From: Actinomycetes bacterium
Lineage (GTDB): Bacteria; Actinomycetota; Acidimicrobiia; Acidimicrobiales; JAJYXR01
Assembly (NCBI GenBank): GCA_021801525.1
Contig: JAJYXW010000177.1
Span: 1-32,397, forward strand
Direction of reading: 5' to 3'
DNA: 32,397 bases
Shown: piece by piece, positions 15,486 to 22,256 of the stretch
How positions within the stretch are numbered: position 1 is the first letter of the stretch
Layout of the letters: every line of letters starts with the position of its first letter
Notes under the pieces: generated by a model
Database searches by the model: none
What the model was told of the DNA's origin: nothing
The model's input: only the letters and a program-made list of their open reading frames with translations
Made by a program: the position numbers and the translations under genes

Positions 15486-16766
15486 ATGCAGGCAGAGGAT
15501 CTCGTTCTCGTGAGCGTGGACGACCATGTAGTGGAGCCGCCCGACCTCTTCGAGGGCCGTGTTCCGGCTCGCTATCGCGACAGGGCGCCGAAGGTCGTTC
15601 GCAAGGAGGACGGCACCGACGTGTGGTCCTACGAGGGGTCGGAGATACCCAACATCGGGCTGAACGCGGTCGCCGGGCGATCTCCGGAAGAGTACGGGAT
15701 AGAGCCCACGTCGTTCGAGGAGATGCGAGCTGGCTGCTACGACATCCACGAGCGGGTGCGCGACATGAACGTGAACGGCGTGCTCGGCTCGATGTGCTTC
15801 CCCTCCTTCCCCCAGTTCTGCGGGCAGCTCTTCGCCCGCACCGAGGACAAGGAGCAGGCGCTGGCAATGCTCCAGGCGTACAACGACTGGCACGTCGAAG
15901 GCTGGTGCGGCGCGTACCCGGGCCGTTTCATACCCCTTGCCCTGCCCCCCCTCTGGGACCCCGAGCTGATGGGCGCCGAGGTACGTCGCATGGCTGCCAA
16001 AGGCTGCCACGCGGTGACCTTCTCGGAGAACCCCTCCAAGCTCGGCTACCCGAGCCTCCACTCCGAGCACTGGGACCCCTTCTGGAGCGCCTGCTCGGAC
16101 GAGGGGACCGTGGTGTGCCTCCACATCGGCTCCTCGTCACAGCTCGTCATCACCGCGCCGGACGCCCCCATCGACGTGCTCATAACCCTGCAGCCGATGA
16201 ACATCGTGCAGGCTGCCGCTGACCTCGTCTGGTCCCCGGTGCTGCGGAAGTACCCCGACCTGAAGATAGCCCTCTCCGAGGGGGGCATCGGCTGGATCCC
16301 GTACTTCCTGGAGCGGATCGACTACGTCTACCAGCACCACAAGGCCTGGACGGGCCAGAGCTTCGGCGACCAGCTCCCGAGCCAGGTATTCCTCGACCGG
16401 ATAGTCACCTGCTTCATCGACGACTCCTTCGGGGTGGAGAGCCGAGCGCACCTGAACCTCGACCAGGTCTGCTGGGAGTGCGACTACCCCCATTCGGACT
16501 CGACGTGGCCGAACGCTCCCGAGGCTGCAATGAAGTACTTGGCCGGGCTGCCGGACGCGGACGTGAACCGCATCACGCACGAGAACGCGATGAGGATCTT
16601 CTCCTACGACCCGTTCGCTTCGAGGGCCCGCGATCGGTGCACGGCCGGAGCCCTCAGGGCCGAAGCTGGTGATGTGGACGTGAGCATCGCTGCACGCAGG
16701 GCACCGGGTGAGCAGACCAAGCACACCCACGCCACAGACCTCGGCTCGCTCAGCTCCAAGCGCTGA
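15486..16766 (+). CDS. Amidohydrolase-2 family metal-dependent hydrolase/decarboxylase (second paralogue)
   Basis: 426 residues. SVDDHVVEPPDLF (10-22) holds the metal-binding D-x-H pattern; HIGSS gives the central histidine and WECDYPHSDSTWP the late aspartate. It aligns over its length with the protein at 4776-5927 but has a longer tail, about 35 residues after the last family motif, rich in Ala, Arg and Thr, with no recognised domain. The start is set by GGAGGAGG at 15471-15478: the ATG at 15480 would be too close, while 15486 has a 7-base spacer. It is monocistronic, transcribed away from the ligase operon, and converges on the ferredoxin gene with an 18-base gap. The reaction is unknown. 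Confidence 0.88.
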   Translation: MQAEDLVLVSVDDHVVEPPDLFEGRVPARYRDRAPKVVRKEDGTDVWSYEGSEIPNIGLNAVAGRSPEEYGIEPTSFEEMRAGCYDIHERVRDMNVNGVLGSMCFPSFPQFCGQLFARTEDKEQALAMLQAYNDWHVEGWCGAYPGRFIPLALPPLWDPELMGAEVRRMAAKGCHAVTFSENPSKLGYPSLHSEHWDPFWSACSDEGTVVCLHIGSSSQLVITAPDAPIDVLITLQPMNIVQAAADLVWSPVLRKYPDLKIALSEGGIGWIPYFLERIDYVYQHHKAWTGQSFGDQLPSQVFLDRIVTCFIDDSFGVESRAHLNLDQVCWECDYPHSDSTWPNAPEAAMKYLAGLPDADVNRITHENAMRIFSYDPFASRARDRCTAGALRAEAGDVDVSIAARRAPGEQTKHTHATDLGSLSSKR

Positions 16767-16784
16767 ACGACCAGAGGGCTCAGC

Positions 16785-16982
16785 TCACTCCTCGACGCTG
16801 AGCGCTTGCTCGGGGCAGTTGGCGACTCCGCTCAGAGCCGCCTCACGCAGCTCGGGCGGGACGTCCTTCGCCAAAGGGAGCACGACACAGTGGCCGAGGT
16901 CGTCGGGCTCGAAGAGCTCGGGCGTGAGCGTGTAGCAGCGGCCATGCCCCTGGCAGCGCTCCGGGTCCAAGATCACCCGCAC
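16785..16982 (-). CDS. 3Fe-4S ferredoxin of P450 type
   Basis: 65 residues. The cluster ligands are Cys10, Cys16 and Cys56 (followed by Pro57), with His13 where a fourth cysteine would stand in 4Fe-4S proteins: CQGHGRC then NCPEQAL. This C-x5-C...C-P pattern with His is that of the small ferredoxins that pass electrons to actinobacterial cytochromes P450, whose gene ends 17 bases upstream. The frame stays open far upstream inside the P450 gene; GTG at 16982 fits the family N-terminus (VRVILDPERC). A second GTG lies two codons on. No ferredoxin reductase is present in the window, so a shared cellular one must serve. Confidence 0.92.
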   Translation of the reverse strand: MRVILDPERCQGHGRCYTLTPELFEPDDLGHCVVLPLAKDVPPELREAALSGVANCPEQALSVEE

Positions 16983-16998
16983 CGCAGGACCACCATCG

Positions 16999-18198
16999 TC
17001 AACCCACGAACTCCGCGACGGGCGAGAACACGAGCGGCAGGCGTGACACCGACCGCAGGCCGGGCGTGTATTCGAGAACGGTTCCGGGCGCGAGCGAGTA
17101 CTCCGGTATGCGCTTGTGGAACTCGCGCAGCACCACGCGCAGCTCCACCCTCGCGAGATGCGACCCCAGGCAACGATGCACGCCGCCCCCGAAGGCAAGG
17201 TGCGGGTTGGGGTTACGCCTCAGGTCGACCACGTCCGCCCCCGGCATGGCTTCGTAGTCGGTGTTCGCCGACCCAAGCAGCAAGAACACGTTGTCCCCCG
17301 CGTGGACGGGGCAGCCACCCACCTCGGTGTCCTCGAGAGCCACGCGGGCGATACCCGGCACCGGGCTCTCCCAGCGCAGCAGCTCCTCCACCGACGAGGA
17401 TATGACGCCTGGGTCCTCCACTATCTGGCGGCGGTGCTCCGGGTGCTGGGCAAGGTGGGCGAAGAAGCAATCGAGCGAGTCTGTGACCGTGTCGAGGCCT
17501 GCGATCAGGAACAAGAAGCAGACGTCGAGCACCTCCTCCTTGGTGAGCTGCTCTCCGTCCACCTCGGAACCCATGATGCGGGTCAGAAGATCGTCGCCGG
17601 GCTTGGCGCGCCGCTCGTCAACCAAGTCGCCGAAGTAGGCGTAGATGGCGTCGGCGGTGCGCTTGCGCTCTGGCTCCTGCTCTTCCATAGTCGCCCCGGG
17701 AGGGCGGATGATCCCCTCCTTCAGCGACAAGAAGAGCTCCAGGTCACCCAAGGGCAGTCCCATCAGCCTGAGGAAGACCGTGCAGGGAAGCGGCACTGCC
17801 AGCTCCTCGTGGAAATCGCACTCGCCGCGACCCACGAACTTGCCCATCAGGTCATCCACCAGCTCGACGATCTCCCCCTCGAGAGCCGCCATCTGGCGTG
17901 GGGCGAACAGCGGGTCGAGAATGCGCCTGTACTTCACGTGCTTGGGCGGGTCTATCTGGAGAGGTATGAGCGGGCGCACGTTGCCCAGCTTCACCGCCTC
18001 CTCCCGCGAGGAGAACAGCGCCGGGTTGCGAAGCGCCGCTTCGATGTCGTGCCGCCGGGTAAGGGCGGCAAAGCCCGGTCCGATCTGCAGGACGGGCTGC
18101 TTGCGGAGCTCTTCGAACAGGGCCCTCGGATCATCCGACGAGGCCGGGTCGAAGCCGGCAAGGGAAGTTTGCTCTGTGCTCTCGTTCTCTCCGTACAT
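16999..18198 (-). CDS. Cytochrome P450 (bacterial class I monooxygenase)
   Basis: 399 residues, soluble bacterial length. Landmarks: I-helix AGLDTVTDS (233-241) with the acid-threonine pair replaced here by D238/T237-type order, ExxR in EELLR (Glu272, Arg275), and the haem loop FGGGVHRCLGSHLAR with Cys343 as haem ligand. DPPKHVKYRRIL near 83 is the usual C-helix region that contacts haem. It would hydroxylate a hydrophobic substrate using O2 and electrons from the ferredoxin gene just downstream. ATG at 18198 has a strong ribosome site AGGAGGGG. Control is probably by operator 4 about 90 bases upstream. The operon is P450-ferredoxin only. Family certain; substrate unknown, perhaps a terpenoid, steroid or alkyl compound judging by the neighbours. 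Confidence 0.96.
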   Translation of the reverse strand: MYGENESTEQTSLAGFDPASSDDPRALFEELRKQPVLQIGPGFAALTRRHDIEAALRNPALFSSREEAVKLGNVRPLIPLQIDPPKHVKYRRILDPLFAPRQMAALEGEIVELVDDLMGKFVGRGECDFHEELAVPLPCTVFLRLMGLPLGDLELFLSLKEGIIRPPGATMEEQEPERKRTADAIYAYFGDLVDERRAKPGDDLLTRIMGSEVDGEQLTKEEVLDVCFLFLIAGLDTVTDSLDCFFAHLAQHPEHRRQIVEDPGVISSSVEELLRWESPVPGIARVALEDTEVGGCPVHAGDNVFLLLGSANTDYEAMPGADVVDLRRNPNPHLAFGGGVHRCLGSHLARVELRVVLREFHKRIPEYSLAPGTVLEYTPGLRSVSRLPLVFSPVAEFVG

Positions 18199-18284
18199 CT
18201 CGGTCCCCCTCCTAGGTGGGCGAGCCGGCTGGCATAGGGCATCGCCCGGAGCATGCCTGAGGCGGTGCTGCTTTTCAGCGTATC

Positions 18285-18304
18285 AGTCTATGACGTCCTT
18301 GTCA
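18285..18304 (-). promoter_or_regulatory. TGAC-N6-GTCA operator 4 and P450 -10 box
   Basis: TGACGTCCTTGTCA at 18291-18304. On the minus strand the abutting TAGACT at 18285-18290 is a plausible -10 box, giving the same GTCA-TAGA(C/G)T junction as operator 2 has on its minus side. The operator would fill the -10/-35 spacer of the P450 promoter. The leader to the ATG at 18198 would be about 80 bases. Confidence 0.7.
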
Positions 18305-18317
18305 GCTTCGAACAGAC

Positions 18318-18329
18318 ACTGACGTCAGT
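18318..18329. promoter_or_regulatory. Palindrome ACTGACGTCAGT upstream of the P450 promoter
   Basis: A perfect 12-base palindrome, extended to 18 bases (18315-18332) with one mismatched pair. It joins the same TGAC and GTCA half-sites without the 6-base spacer and lies 13 bases beyond operator 4. It could be a second, differently spaced site for the same regulator or a site for another one. Confidence 0.5.
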
Positions 18330-18351
18330 ATCGGGAGCGCAGAGGCGCCCG

Positions 18352-18379
18352 CCTCGTTGCAAATCTCGTTGCAGCGAGG
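18352..18379 (-). terminator. Hairpin after the transporter operon
   Basis: CCTCGTTGCA and TGCAGCGAGG form a 10-base-pair stem (one G-U pair) with an 8-base loop, 33 bases past the stop of the last transporter-operon gene. No U-tract follows, which is common for GC-rich actinobacterial terminators. A second short stem (18342-18355) overlaps it, so the two would be mutually exclusive. Confidence 0.5.
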
Positions 18380-18411
18380 ACTGGCCCGGGTGCCGCTTCG
18401 CCATCAGGCCA

Positions 18412-19203
18412 TCAGGCATCAGGGTGGCAGATCCGGCAGGGCTGCATGCGGGCGCGCGCCGCCTCGTCCACCTCGTGCACTCCGCCGGTGAACGACGCCA
18501 CCACCGGGCAATCTCCGAGGTGGTAGGCGCTTCCCACCGCGGTCGCGTACAGTCGGCCCTTTGCGCCGCTCGCCGGGACACCCAATGCCTGGGGAGCCGG
18601 CACTAGAGACGGCACTAGAGACGGGGCTGGAGCCGGGGCTGGAGCCGGGGCTGGGGACGGCACTAGAGACGGCACTTCCGAGGGCTGCGCGATGCCTGGC
18701 ATGCCGGCGGGCAGGGAGCCGAGCCTGGACACTGCCTCGCTCAAGTCTCCGAGGACCTTCACGAGTGCCTGCTGGGTCACGGCTAGCTGCTCCTGGTGCA
18801 AGTCTGCCTGGTCGTAAATTCGGTAGAGCCACTGGGCCCAGAAGAGGAGCCCCCCTGTGACCATCAGCCCCAAGCCGATGAACGAGCCGCTCGCCATGAA
18901 GGGGATCTGCTGTTGCACGTAGGGAGTGTGAGCGGCTCCGTACCAGCCGAAGAGGATGATCACCACCCCGAGTGGGATTAGCACTGCGCCGACTCCGGCC
19001 TGCCAGGTCCTCTTCACGTCGAAACGGTCGCGCTTCGCCTCGACGGCACCGGGCTCGTTGCCGGTAGGCGCGACCGGGGGAATCCCGCCGCGCTCGGCTC
19101 CCTGCGCTCCTGTGGAGCCCGGGAGCGCACCGCCCACAGGCTCCTCGCTCGGCAAAGCGTCCGGCGCGGGACGATCACCTCTCAGCCTCTCCATCACCTG
19201 CAT
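18412..19203 (-). CDS. Two-pass membrane protein with C-terminal Ada-like zinc motif
   Basis: 263 residues, not recognised as a whole. Residues 1-65 are hydrophilic and Pro/Gly-rich. Two membrane helices follow at about 69-89 and 104-124. A probable amphipathic or coiled segment runs 131-162 (DLHQEQLAVTQQALVKVLGDL, quoted in part), then a Pro-Ser-Val-Ala linker (178-205) built from 12-base DNA repeats. The last 45 residues, YHLGDCP...PCRICHP with His228, Cys232, Cys256 and Cys259, match the short Ada-like metal-binding module (Y-H-x3-C then P-C-x2-C) often found at protein ends. ATG 19203 follows AAAGGAGG. It is the last gene of the importer operon, 28 bases after the surface-protein gene. 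A metal-sensing or scaffold role beside the importer is only a guess. Confidence 0.8.
   Translation of the reverse strand: MQVMERLRGDRPAPDALPSEEPVGGALPGSTGAQGAERGGIPPVAPTGNEPGAVEAKRDRFDVKRTWQAGVGAVLIPLGVVIILFGWYGAAHTPYVQQQIPFMASGSFIGLGLMVTGGLLFWAQWLYRIYDQADLHQEQLAVTQQALVKVLGDLSEAVSRLGSLPAGMPGIAQPSEVPSLVPSPAPAPAPAPAPSLVPSLVPAPQALGVPASGAKGRLYATAVGSAYHLGDCPVVASFTGGVHEVDEAARARMQPCRICHPDA
18599..18675 (-). repeat. 12-bp tandem repeats coding a Pro-Ser-Val-Ala linker
   Basis: Six 12-base units in the order A-A-B-B-B-A, A being GGCACTAGAGAC and B GGGGCTGGAGCC, plus a partial unit. In the minus-strand gene they encode PSLV and PAPA-like tetrapeptides forming a flexible linker between the helical part and the zinc motif. 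Length variation between strains is likely. Confidence 0.85.
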
Positions 19204-19231
19204 GAATGCCTCCTTTCCGACCTCGGGAACG

Positions 19232-20752
19232 TCACCTGCGGCGCCCGACGAGCAGTTGCCAGCGGCTGTAGAACAACAGTGGGCCCGAGAGAACGACCGA
19301 CGCGGCGATTCCGGCGACCACCCAGCCGAAGGGTACGGGGAAACCTAGCGGCGGCACCTTTGTGGACCCCGCGGGACTTGCCTCCAAGACGCTGGAGCCA
19401 CCCGAGGTGCCGCCCGTGCCGGGATTGCCGAGGGCCGCCGAGAGCGAGCTCCCCGGCCCGCTGGCCGGGAAGGTCTGCGACACGTTGCCGGTGCTGAAGG
19501 TGCTGCTCGGGTACTGCCCGCTTCCCGAGAGCGAGGACGGGAATGGACCACCCGTGGACAGGGGGCTCGAGCTCGAAAAGCTCGGGAGCGCCGTGGCGTT
19601 CACCGTCGAGGTGGCATACCCGAGGTCGATGGTCGTCACGGTCGGGATTGACGTGCCCGGTGAGAAGTTCCCGAGCCCCGGCAACGGGATGGGCGGCAGA
19701 CCGGTCGGCGGCAACGGGATCGAGCGCTCGATGGTGATCTCGAGGGCACCAGAAGTCGCCGTCACAGCACCGGTGCTCGCGTCGGTGCTCGTCTTGCCGG
19801 GCAGCTCGCGGATGGTGAGCTGGTCCTGCTGGAGCGTGTGGTCGAGCACCGAGGACACCTCGGCCGGCGACGGCACGCCTGCGGGCGTGGGGGACTGACC
19901 CACGACGTGGACGCCGTACTGGTCTATGTAGGCCTTCTGGCCATCCACCGTAACTGCGCCGATGTGTAGTGTGGCCACGGGTTTCGTGGTCGATCCGTCC
20001 GAGCTCACCCCGGCGGAGCTCTCGATGCCGGCGATATGGACCAGGCCGGCAATCGTGATGCTTCCCACACTCGACGTCGCCCCCGAGTCGACGCTCGAGG
20101 CGCCGTAGGTGACCTCGTTACCGGCGTCGAAGCTGCCCGCGCTGAAGAGCCCGGTCGACTGTGCAGGGAGGTCGAACCCGAGCTTTGCTGCAGTCGCCGT
20201 GACCGACGCCGCCGAGGCGCTCGCCGTCGCGCTCACCGAGCCGACCGAGGCAGCCGGACCGGTGCCGGAGGAAGCCGGCTGCCCGCCGGAGGGGAAGCTA
20301 GCGGAGGAACCGTGGTGGGCGGAGGCCGGGTAGTCGGCTTGGGCCACAACCGGGTAGTTCGGGATGTTGGACGGCGCCTGGCTGCTGAACTCGGGGATCT
20401 CCGAGCCGAGGTTAGCCGCGGGGTAACCAGGGTACAGAGGCGATCCAAGTGCCTCCACGGTCGGGCCCGACGAAGCGGTCGTGTCCGCGTACGGGACGTT
20501 CACCTCCATTAGCGGGTGCGTGATCGGAACGAGACCGGGGATGTTGAATGTGACTCGGACGGCCGCGGACCGCGCCTGCAGGGTGAAGCCCGCAAGCCCC
20601 CCGCCCGACCCGGTTCCACCGCTCGGAGCCGGTGAGGAAGAGGGGTACGCCGACGCCCATGCCGGCGCGCTCCCCAGTGCGACCACCAGCCCTCCGGCGA
20701 ACAGCGCTGCCAGGGGAGCTCTGAGCGTCCTGAAAACTCGATTCTCACCCAT
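19232..20752 (-). CDS. Secreted, C-terminally membrane-anchored Ser/Gly/Thr-rich surface protein
   Basis: 506 residues, not recognised. A signal peptide is clear: basic GENRVFRTLR, hydrophobic core to about 28, cleavage near AWA-SA (33/34). The body is rich in Ser, Gly, Thr and Pro with no cysteine, and contains beta-like segments such as VGSITIAGLVHIAGIESSAG and VTVDGQKAYIDQYGVHVVG. A single hydrophobic helix near 476-497 is followed by a basic tail RWQLLVGRRR, so the chain should sit outside the membrane anchored at its C-terminus. ATG 20752 is preferred over TTG 20761 because GGGAGG is 9 bases before it. It starts directly after livF, so it belongs to the importer operon, and may help capture substrate at the envelope (inference). 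Confidence 0.82.
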   Translation of the reverse strand: MGENRVFRTLRAPLAALFAGGLVVALGSAPAWASAYPSSSPAPSGGTGSGGGLAGFTLQARSAAVRVTFNIPGLVPITHPLMEVNVPYADTTASSGPTVEALGSPLYPGYPAANLGSEIPEFSSQAPSNIPNYPVVAQADYPASAHHGSSASFPSGGQPASSGTGPAASVGSVSATASASAASVTATAAKLGFDLPAQSTGLFSAGSFDAGNEVTYGASSVDSGATSSVGSITIAGLVHIAGIESSAGVSSDGSTTKPVATLHIGAVTVDGQKAYIDQYGVHVVGQSPTPAGVPSPAEVSSVLDHTLQQDQLTIRELPGKTSTDASTGAVTATSGALEITIERSIPLPPTGLPPIPLPGLGNFSPGTSIPTVTTIDLGYATSTVNATALPSFSSSSPLSTGGPFPSSLSGSGQYPSSTFSTGNVSQTFPASGPGSSLSAALGNPGTGGTSGGSSVLEASPAGSTKVPPLGFPVPFGWVVAGIAASVVLSGPLLFYSRWQLLVGRRR

Positions 20753-20757
20753 CGTTG

Positions 20758-21465
20758 TCAACCTCCCAAGTACGTAGCCAGCACACCACCGGAGCGGAGG
20801 TCGGCCGGCTCTCCCACGGACACCACGCGACCCTTGTCGAGGAGATAGGCATAGTCAGCCAAGCCCAAGGCTGCCTCGACGTACTGCTCGACCACGAGCG
20901 CTGTGACGCCGGTTTCCGTCATCTTCCTTACGGCGTCGAACAGCGCTGTCACAATGATCGGCGCGAGCCCCATCGAGATCTCGTCCAGCATCACCAGCTT
21001 CGGGCGCGCTAGCAGCCCGCGCGCGAGGGCCAGCATCTGCTGCTCCCCGCCCGAAAGCGAGCGGGCATGCTGCGAAAGTCTGTCCCCGAGACGCGGGAAC
21101 AGCTCTACCCCCCTCGCGACGACTTCGTCCACGTCGGAGCCCTGCGGCATGGAGTATGCGGCCATCCGCAGGTTCTCCTCCACGGTCAGGCTCGGGAAGA
21201 TGCCTCGTCCTTCGGGGACGTGAACCATGCCGAGACGGGCAATACGGTGAGGTGGCCAGCCGGTCACGTCCCTCCCCGCGAAGATGATCCTGCCACGCTC
21301 GATGTCAGCGAGGCCCGATGCTGCCCGGAGCAGGGTGGTCTTGCCGGCGCCGTTGGGCCCGAGAAGAGCCACCACGCAACCGGCCGGCACGCTCATGCTC
21401 ACACCCGACAGGGCACGCACACCACCGTAGGACACACTCAGGTCGCTGATCTCGAGCACGTTCAT
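20758..21465 (-). CDS. livF: ABC transporter ATP-binding protein, LivF type
   Basis: 235 residues. Walker A GPNGAGKTT, Q-loop region ending in MVHVPEGRGIFPSLTV (the PEGR variant typical of LivF), signature LSGGEQQMLALARGL, Walker B LVMLDEISMGLAP and the H-loop replaced by Gln in VVEQYV, which is normal for LivF. It is one of two ATPases powering the branched-chain-amino-acid-type importer; such systems in soil actinobacteria often carry aromatic or other organic acids. The frame is open upstream inside livG, but ATG 21465 overlaps the livG stop by 4 bases (ATGA) and begins the family N-terminus (MNVLEISDLSVSYGG). The symbol marks the family only. Confidence 0.94.
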   Translation of the reverse strand: MNVLEISDLSVSYGGVRALSGVSMSVPAGCVVALLGPNGAGKTTLLRAASGLADIERGRIIFAGRDVTGWPPHRIARLGMVHVPEGRGIFPSLTVEENLRMAAYSMPQGSDVDEVVARGVELFPRLGDRLSQHARSLSGGEQQMLALARGLLARPKLVMLDEISMGLAPIIVTALFDAVRKMTETGVTALVVEQYVEAALGLADYAYLLDKGRVVSVGEPADLRSGGVLATYLGG

Positions 21466-22256
21466 GGTGCGATCGCTCCCTCGGGCTCGATCGCTGATCC
21501 CTCGGGCTCGATCTCGGCACCCAGGTAAGCCTCGATGACGCGCGGGTCGTTGCGGATCTGCTCGGGCGGGCCATGGGCGATCCTCTGGCCGAAGTCGAGC
21601 ACGGTGATCTCGGCACACACCTCCATCACCAGCGACATGTCGTGCTCCACGAGGAGCACCGCCGGCTCGCCGTCGCGTGCACCGGCAACTTGTCCGAGCA
21701 CCTGAGCGAACCACGACGTCTCGACGTCGTCGAGGCCGGAAGAAGGCTCGTCGAGGAGCAGCACGCGCGGGGCGGTGACGATCGCGCGCGCCAGCTCCAC
21801 CAGTCGTGCCTGGCCAGTCGGCAAGGTGCCGGCGAGCCTCGTCGCCAGAGCACCGAGGTCGAGGCTCTCGATCACCTCCGCCACTCGCGCACGTCCCTCG
21901 GACTTGTGCCGCCCGAGGACCGCCCCGGGGGTCACTCCCTCCCACGCCGCGAGGAGGTTGTCGTACACGGTCAGCCGGTCGAATAGCTCGAGGCGCTGGA
22001 AGGTCCGGGCAATGCCTGCCCGGCCACGCCGGTGCGTGGGCCAGCGAGTCACGTCTGTGCCGCCGAGCAGCACGCGCCCCCCGTTCGGCTCTATCACGCC
22101 CGAGAGCACGTTGAACAACGTGGTCTTGCCTGCCCCGTTGGGCCCGATAAGCCCGACGATCTGGCCGCTCGGCACCTCGAGGTCCACCGAGTCGAGGGCT
22201 ACCACGCCGCCGAAGCGCACCGTCACGTCTTCAGCCTGCAATAACCCCTCAGGCAT
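21462..22256 (-). CDS. livG: ABC transporter ATP-binding protein, LivG type
   Basis: 264 residues. Walker A GPNGAGKTT, GIARTFQRLELF (Q-loop with the FQ typical of LivG), signature region LPTGQARLVELARAI, Walker B VLLLDEPSSGLD and H-loop VEHDMSLVM. The signature begins LPTGQ instead of LSxGQ; the serine that contacts ATP across the dimer is a threonine one place later, so activity is probably kept but unusual. The C-terminus repeats IEPEG twice, from a 21-base DNA duplication. ATG 22256 has GGAGG 8 bases upstream and is preferred over an upstream TTG. The start overlaps the end of the permease gene by 8 bases. Confidence 0.93.
   Translation of the reverse strand: MPEGLLQAEDVTVRFGGVVALDSVDLEVPSGQIVGLIGPNGAGKTTLFNVLSGVIEPNGGRVLLGGTDVTRWPTHRRGRAGIARTFQRLELFDRLTVYDNLLAAWEGVTPGAVLGRHKSEGRARVAEVIESLDLGALATRLAGTLPTGQARLVELARAIVTAPRVLLLDEPSSGLDDVETSWFAQVLGQVAGARDGEPAVLLVEHDMSLVMEVCAEITVLDFGQRIAHGPPEQIRNDPRVIEAYLGAEIEPEGSAIEPEGAIAP
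21478..21513 (-). repeat. 21-bp-period direct repeat at the 3' end of livG
   Basis: CCCTCGGGCTCGATC occurs at 21478-21492 and again at 21499-21513. In livG it encodes the duplicated acidic tail IEPEG-x2-IEPEG. It is probably a local duplication without effect on the ATPase core. Confidence 0.8.

Noticed and set aside
18318-18329. TGACGTCA as a CRE/CREB-type element
   Set aside because: That is a eukaryotic motif. Here it is better seen as the local half-sites TGAC and GTCA without spacer.
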